From Chelydra serpentina (taxonomy: Eukaryota > Chordata > Testudines > Chelydridae), in NCBI GenBank assembly GCA_037349315.1, contig JBAIAC010000040.1, positions 17,254,001-17,318,000 on the forward strand: a stretch of DNA of 64,000 nucleotides. The letters run 5' to 3'. Positions within the stretch are counted from its first letter, which is position 1; each line of letters opens with the position of its first letter. The notes under the pieces are model-generated. The model saw only the letters and a list, made by a program, of their open reading frames with translations, made no database searches and was not told where the DNA came from. Of the stretch, positions 58,620 through 64,000 are shown in pieces. Both the position numbers and the translations under genes were made by a program.

Positions 58620-60215
58620 GCTGTAGCGAATTCCCGCTTGGGCCGGGCCAGGCGAGTGCTGTGTTTAGCCCTGTGCGGGGGCAGACAGGAGCCACGAAGC
58701 CGGCAGTTTCCCCTTTCACCAGGAAGCCTTGGGAGTCTTTGATCACAGAGCTCCAGGCGACCCGGCCCAGCCAGAACGGCGACCAGCAGCCGTTGCCGGA
58801 GGCTGTTTGAGAGCAGCCTGGAAAGCTGCTCAGGGGCTCTGAGTGAAATGATACGGGGTGTCTGGCCCTCAGCGCAGCCAGCTGCCATTCAGCGGCCACT
58901 TTTCAGCCATCTCAGCAGAGAGGCCAAGGACAGAAGGGCACGCAGGCTGACCAACCCTTCGCGGGGGCCCTCCAGAGCTAGGCTGGGGGCTGGGGAAAGC
59001 CTGCAGTGCTACTGAGCATGCTCACTGGAGAGAGGATGTTGTGTCCACAGGGGTGCTGGGAGCAACACCCAAAGCATTTGATCTCCACCATATTTTTTCT
59101 TTAGAATCCCAATGTGCTGAGCCTATGAACTCCCCCGCTTGGGCTGACATTGGACTGTGTGTTTGGGGGAGAACAAGGGTGGGGGAATCTGCTTTTCTCC
59201 ACAACGTCCTTGCTCCTTTCCATTTCTCACTGTTGCTATGGGGACCAAGGATCAGCCCTTCAATAGACACCATTTGTTTTTCTTTGTTTTGGTGCTCCAA
59301 AAGCCTTTCCAATCCAGCCGACACCTGTAGACCCCACCTCATTATGCAGCTGCCTCCGCGCTGCCAGGCCTAACAGTTTCAATCATTTCAGCTCCATCCC
59401 TCTCTGTCGCTGGGCCCCCCAGGGTGCCGGAGCGGCAGTGATCTGGACCCCGGCACGCCGGGCTCTGAGCGGAAATCTACAACAACAAGAAAGTCAGAAT
59501 TTCCAAATGAGCGGGGGGGGCTTTGAAATTGACACAAGCTTCCCAGATGGGAAGGAGAGAGACAGTCCCTGCTGAATCAGAGAAACGGCCCCCTTGAAAC
59601 AAGGAGGGCCCCGTTCTCCAGACCCCAAAACCCTCACACAAATTAATAAAATACAATCCACAGCCTCTGATATTAATCAGAGCTGGGAATAACCCACCCT
59701 GAGGAGGGATCAGGGTAGGAGGCACATTGAATCTGGATTAGAGCCGACTCCTTCAGCTCAGATGTAGAAGGAGCTCGCTGCTCCTGTCCTTGTCATCTGG
59801 ATATTGGCCAGCACAGGATGAATCTCATGGGCCCGATCCGATCTCATACTGGGCTAAAATTGGGAGCATCTCCCTGGAACTCTGGGAAGCTCTACTGGTA
59901 CACATGCCGTGAGAGTGAGCGCTGCTCCATGCCGTACAAATGCAGCATTCGTCCCCCTCCCTCTGGCTGAAACTGTGTCTGGGTAAAGGGACTAACGTCA
60001 ACCCTGGAGCAAGCGGAGCCCACTGTATTGTTGTATTCGTGGGGGAAACTGCCTGTCAAAATCTGTAAAGCCACCGCCGTGTTCTGGGACTCTCCATTGC
60101 TGCCTGCAAAGCACTGACAGCTGTCAATGCCTCAGCGAACGGCCAGCTGAGACTAACGCTTTGCATGCAAACGGTGCTAGTTTTACTCTGATCTTGTCCT
60201 CCCTGCCCAATTGCT
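58620..60215. other. Unique non-coding sequence
   Basis: I see no gene that I can support. Confidence 0.45.
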
Positions 60216-60221
60216 TCTTTC

Positions 60222-60305
60222 TTCCCCCTCTTGTCACGAGCCTGGACGGCGTGCGCTCTGGGGCAGGGACTCTTCGATCGGTTTGCACAGCACCACGCAC
60301 AATGA
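60222..60305 (+). repeat. Interspersed repeat tail (gggcagggact family)
   Basis: A diverged forward copy of the 19235 family: 'gcgctctggggcagggactcttc' then 'gtttgcacagcaccacgcacaatgaat'. Confidence 0.5.
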
Positions 60306-60309
60306 ATCT

Positions 60310-61365
60310 CCAACCCTCAGAGGGAGCCTTTAGTTGCTACTGTTATACCCCTCGTGTAAACACCCTAGGCACACGGCAAACCATTGGCAGGTATCCAGAG
60401 GAGATTGTTCTCTGCCAAGACAGGCTGGCAAATCCATGCAGCAAGCAGCGCCAGGGTCTGAAGCTCCTTTGGGTGACAGTCTGCTAGTCTCTTTCACCCG
60501 CAGCACCCAAACCTCGTTCTGCCCCATTACGTCTGTCACAGGCTGTCTCTGACCCATGGGCTTCAGTGGGTCTGGTGCGGAATCATTGTGAATGAGCATC
60601 AGCTCTCTGCATTAACAGCCAAACCCTCCTCGCTCGGTCAACCTACCGCAGTCAGCAATGGGGGGAAAGTGTGTAAGAACCTGAGACTCTATCTCTACGA
60701 ACCTGCTCATCCCACAAGGTGCTGATCACCTCTGGGAGTTGATTACGTTAATAGGAGCTGTGGGTGCTCAGCACTTCACAGGATCAGAGCCCTTAGAGAG
60801 GAGACCGGTGAAGGCAATTTCCCTACCTTTATTGACATGCAAATCATCAGCACTAAAGGTAACTTGCAGGATTAATATATTTCCAAATTGCCTGGCATGG
60901 AGTCACATTAGTCAAGTATATGTGGCAGTCAGTCCAAAATGTGTAGTTATTATACAGTCAGCAATTCTGTGCTAGTTTCAAGGGCAGCCCGGAGCCAAAA
61001 GCTCAGGGAAAGTCGCTTGGTCATTCATTCTGTTAAGGCCCGTTTGATGCAGAGTCCCCAGCGACCTAGTTTTCCGAGCCGCACGAAAGTGACGACAAAC
61101 GCTGTAGCGAAACGCTGGGCAAAAGCATTTGTCAACCCCAGACGTTTCGGAGGAGCCACGTACTATGTCTGAGAAACACCCACTTTCTGACCCTGGGAAG
61201 TTAGCAGAATTGGGGAGCTTCAAAACAAATTCCTGAGTGCGAACAGGGTGTCTCGTTCAAACACACGGTCCGGCTGTCAGACAAAACACTGACATCTCAG
61301 AGGTGCTTCTCCCCACGCAAAGTTCTATCTGTCAAGGTTTTCAATCAGATTAGACTTTTCATGTC
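60310..61365. other. Unique non-coding sequence
   Basis: No gene. Near 60753, 'aggagctgtgggtgctcagcacttcacaggatcagagcc' resembles a small sauropsid palindromic repeat. Confidence 0.45.
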
Positions 61366-61371
61366 CCTTTC

Positions 61372-61753
61372 GGTACGTCTACACTGCTGCAGGGTAAACC
61401 CAAGTCGGTGGAACCCAGGGTTGTGGACTCAGTGATTCCAAGCCTGAACTTGAGTGTCCACACTGCCTTGTAAGCCTGGGTTTACAATTGCAGGCTCCGG
61501 GTCTCACGGCCATACTAACGCCTCCACACTGCGCTAGGCAGACCCTGAGCTGTGCCAACACTGCAGAATGCCAGGGCTTGAGCCCATGTCACAGCAGGAC
61601 TTGGGCTCTGACCCACCCGCCTATCAGGATCCTAAAACCCAGGTTCCAAATGCTTGTTGGCCTGAGTCCGACTGATTTGTGGGTGGATGGAAGAGGAGCT
61701 TGGGTTCAAACCTGAGTCAGAACCTGGGGTTAGCGTGAAGTGTAGACATAACC
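61372..61753. mobile_element. hAT-like MITE (GTCTACACT ends)
   Basis: The left end, ggtacgtctacactgctgc, and the right end, gaagtgtagacataaccc, are complementary over about 14 bases with small differences. The interior repeats words such as 'acccaggg', 'gcttggg' and 'gagtcaga' on both strands, typical of internally symmetric non-autonomous elements. There is no coding content. It lies next to the gypsy relic. Confidence 0.78.
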
Positions 61754-61984
61754 CTTTGTGTCTTATTGCCTTTTGAGCACTTGCCAAACCAGCAGCAGCC
61801 TGCAGCCAACTGGCAAACAGGGCTGACAGCAAGCGCAAGAAATAAAGGGAGTTTCTTCCACCCCACCTGGGACTTCCCGTTGCATTCTCTCAAGCTCTGC
61901 TGAGCGGGAGCTATCCGTAGACAGATGTTCCAGTGTGGCTTTGTCACTGGGGACCTGCTATATGAAACAAGCCCAGCTTCCTGA

Positions 61985-62745
61985 TGTTGAAATTGGAAGT
62001 CACTGAAGGTTCTGTACATGTGTGCTGTGATTACACAGCATGCAGCTCCAGCATGGCTTTTGAAGTTCCCTTTGTGTTCATTTATTCCCAGTGTTACAAA
62101 CCAATCTGCTACAGAACCTTGCTTTGGGCATTTATTAAGAGAGCCAACAAAGACCTCTGTTTCTGTCTCATCCTCATCAGAGCTTTGTTCCCTAGCCACA
62201 TATGCATGGATGTGTTTTGCTTTTGTATTTCTCTGGCATTTGTATTGAGAGCAACACAGTTTGTCAAAATTGTTGCTTTCATTGCACGCAAGGCACAGCA
62301 CCCTTGGTACTGGGTGCCTTTGCATTGTGCTGTAATTGTCTCCATGTACAGCCAAGAAATCTGGTCTCTGCCTTTTATTTACCTTTGTGCTGTCTTGCAT
62401 ACCAAGGCGCTTCAAATGTTTCACTGCTTGCTAATGCTTTTAGCTGGGAAGCGCCGTTTTCACTAGCCCGCCAAATATTCACTATACTTTGTGATGTCAA
62501 CTCCATTTCTCACAATAACCTTCTTCTGACCTGGTCATCAGCTACATACCGCAGATAAGTTGGTCTCTCCTTAGACCATCTTCTAACTGTTCAAAATCAC
62601 ATAACTTAGCTTTGGTCTGTAGATCTCTAACTGCAGTCAACGGTGTCTCGGGCAGCTGGATTCTTGCCCAGAAAATGTGCTTTTCCCAAGTGTTATTCTG
62701 ACATGGATCATAGTATTCTGGACCGTTTTGAATGACTTTGCCTGC
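61985..62745 (-). pseudogene. Ty3/gypsy gag-protease relic (dead)
   Basis: Minus-strand translation, from high to low coordinates: NNTWEKHIFWARIQLPETP and LQTKAKLCDFEQLEDGLRR (62560-62720), matching the helical end of Ty3/gypsy gag; then, after a break, a frame (62424 downward) with VLCLACNESNNFDKLCC, which is half of a zinc-knuckle region; then AREQSSDEDETETEVFVGSL and WFVTLGINEHKGNFK. In the family the latter is followed by the protease active site D-T-G-A; here the aligned place reads SHAGA, so the catalytic aspartate is gone. No RT, RNase H or integrase follows, and no LTR is visible. This is a decayed fragment of an LTR retrotransposon, not a host gene. Confidence 0.68.
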
Positions 62746-62749
62746 TAGT

Positions 62750-63870
62750 TTGCAATCCCCTTCACCCTAGCACTGGGCTGCATCATAGCTCTCCAAAGAC
62801 TCCGGGCCTGGATTTCACCCTCTGCAACACTGAGAAATTCAAGGGGCATCATTTCCTCCATTTTTGCAAAGATTTAATTTCCTTCGACACCACATAATAA
62901 AAGTGTGATGCCCAGGGGAGCCTGTAAGAGATGGCTGCTTTAGTTCCCGATACAGGTTAGGGTTATGAAAGATTAACACCATCGCAACATTGATTCTAGT
63001 GGCAAAACCGCACAAGCTTTTATCTAACAGATACACTTACAATATAACAATAATGACGGCTCATCGGGAAGAGGTTTCAAATATGCTCATTGCAAACAGC
63101 ATCAAGGCAACTTTCAACCAATGCTAACAGTCCCCAAGCCTAGTCTGGTGCCCTTCTCAGCCTTAAACTCTGTTTTTCATGCTCACTGCATCTAAATGCA
63201 GAAATGCAGACCCTGTCCAAAGGGGGATAAAATTGCAATATTTCTCACAGGAAGAAGAAAAACAGAATGAATTACTGCCATCTAGTGGCTGCAAAGGACA
63301 TTTTCTCCTTTGGACAAACACATGGTACTGAGACAGGGAGGAAAGAACAAAATGCTCCACCATGTAAAACTCCATTGCTGACTGCGATAATAATGATCAA
63401 GCCTTTACAATTCTGTTAATGGGATATGTTCTTAATGCTTCTAGTGTAATTATATGACTGTCATGACATGAGCCACAGAGGATGATTTCTAGTGCAGAGT
63501 CATCATGGGAGTCAATGGTGAAATTGGAACGTTCATACCCGCTTTTGGCTACTTCCTGTCTATAGAACCTGAGTAAAGGGCACTTCAAGGAAAGTAACCT
63601 CTGGGCTACATAAATGTACAAACATACAGCCCTAGACAAGGAAGTGTAATGTTATTTTAAATTAACTGGAGAGTGTGCATGTGCATATCATGGCCCTCTG
63701 AATCAGAACAGTTCAAAAGCATCTTAAAGGCCCTATATTGCTAATGGCGATCCTCCTCTAGATCACATTATAGTGGCCTGTACTTCTAGAATTCTCTCTC
63801 TGTTACCCCTTGTGAAGCTGTGCATAATGACGGTGTGAAACCTACCAACAACTGCAGTCCTTAAGCTGCC
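62750..63870. other. Unique non-coding sequence
   Basis: No gene that I can support. It holds one good CTCF-like motif (63273-63291). Confidence 0.45.
63273..63291 (-). promoter_or_regulatory. CTCF-like binding motif
   Basis: The minus strand reads CAGCCACTAGATGGCAGTA, which fits the vertebrate CTCF consensus (YGRCCASYAGRKGGCRSYV) at all but the second base. CTCF binds such sites as an insulator and chromatin-loop anchor. The motif lies in unique sequence, not in a repeat I recognise. Binding cannot be told from sequence alone. Confidence 0.45.
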
Positions 63871-63881
63871 ATGGATTTGCC

Positions 63882-64000
63882 ATTACACTTGGCATGTACA
63901 CAGCACTTTAGAAACATTGACTAATTAACCCTCACCACACTCCTGAGGGATAGGTCGGTATTTTCATCCCTGTATTACACATACGGCAACTGAGTCACAA
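63882..64000 (-). repeat. MIR-like ancient SINE fragment, runs off the window
   Basis: Reverse order: 'cagcactttagaaacattgactaattaaccctcaccacactcctgagggataggtcggtattttcatccctgtattacacatacggcaactgagtcacaa'. It continues past the window edge. Confidence 0.6.

Noticed and set aside
61984..62466. 160-codon plus-strand frame, membrane-like
   Set aside because: It is the antisense of the Ty3/gypsy relic.

Overview
The window reads as non-coding nuclear DNA of a vertebrate, most likely a cryptodiran turtle. The main evidence is two copies of a tRNA-derived SINE whose 3' tail matches the CR1 LINE 3' end (about 23761-23937 and 52606-52782), a layout known from turtles. Several CR1 LINE fragments and many hAT-like and mariner-like non-autonomous elements of the kind common in turtle genomes agree with this. 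There is no L1/Alu-type content and nothing prokaryotic: no operons, Shine-Dalgarno starts, rRNA, tRNA genes or CRISPR. Family names are recalled, not searched.

No complete host gene can be supported. Nearly all open frames are short chance frames or lie in repeats. The recognisable coding relics belong to mobile elements: CR1 reverse-transcriptase pieces (minus strand 11890-13265, plus strand 15190-16005 and 55270-55690), a decayed hAT transposase in a foldback (46422-47901), a weaker hAT/ZMYM-like relic (31340-31945), and a Ty3/gypsy gag-protease relic on the minus strand (61985-62745). Two places could hold host exons. One is the CpG-dense patch at 10600-11045, with an open frame starting MMGCSKSK on the plus strand and a short minus-strand frame ending at a good splice donor. 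The other is a 114-base minus-strand segment at 36001-36114. Both are weak.

Layout: 1-9980 is mostly unique sequence with one two-hairpin MITE (4280-4568) and MIR-like fragments. 9990-16010 holds CR1 pieces, the CpG-dense patch and a second copy of the same MITE, inverted and nested in a CR1. 16-30 kb is largely unique with a SINE, palindromic elements and an A-tract. 30.2-35.4 kb has a direct duplication of about 210 bases bracketing a hAT relic, a 131-base palindrome and a G-rich minisatellite inside a hAT-like element. 38.1-38.8 kb is a 38-base tandem array. 40.5-48 kb is rich in terminal-inverted-repeat elements, ending in the hAT foldback. 49.7-58.6 kb has GC-rich elements, a SINE and CR1. 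61.3-62.7 kb has a MITE beside the gypsy relic, and 63.3 kb has a good CTCF-like motif.

No new functional system was found. The most informative structures are the transposon rearrangements and the two tandem arrays.
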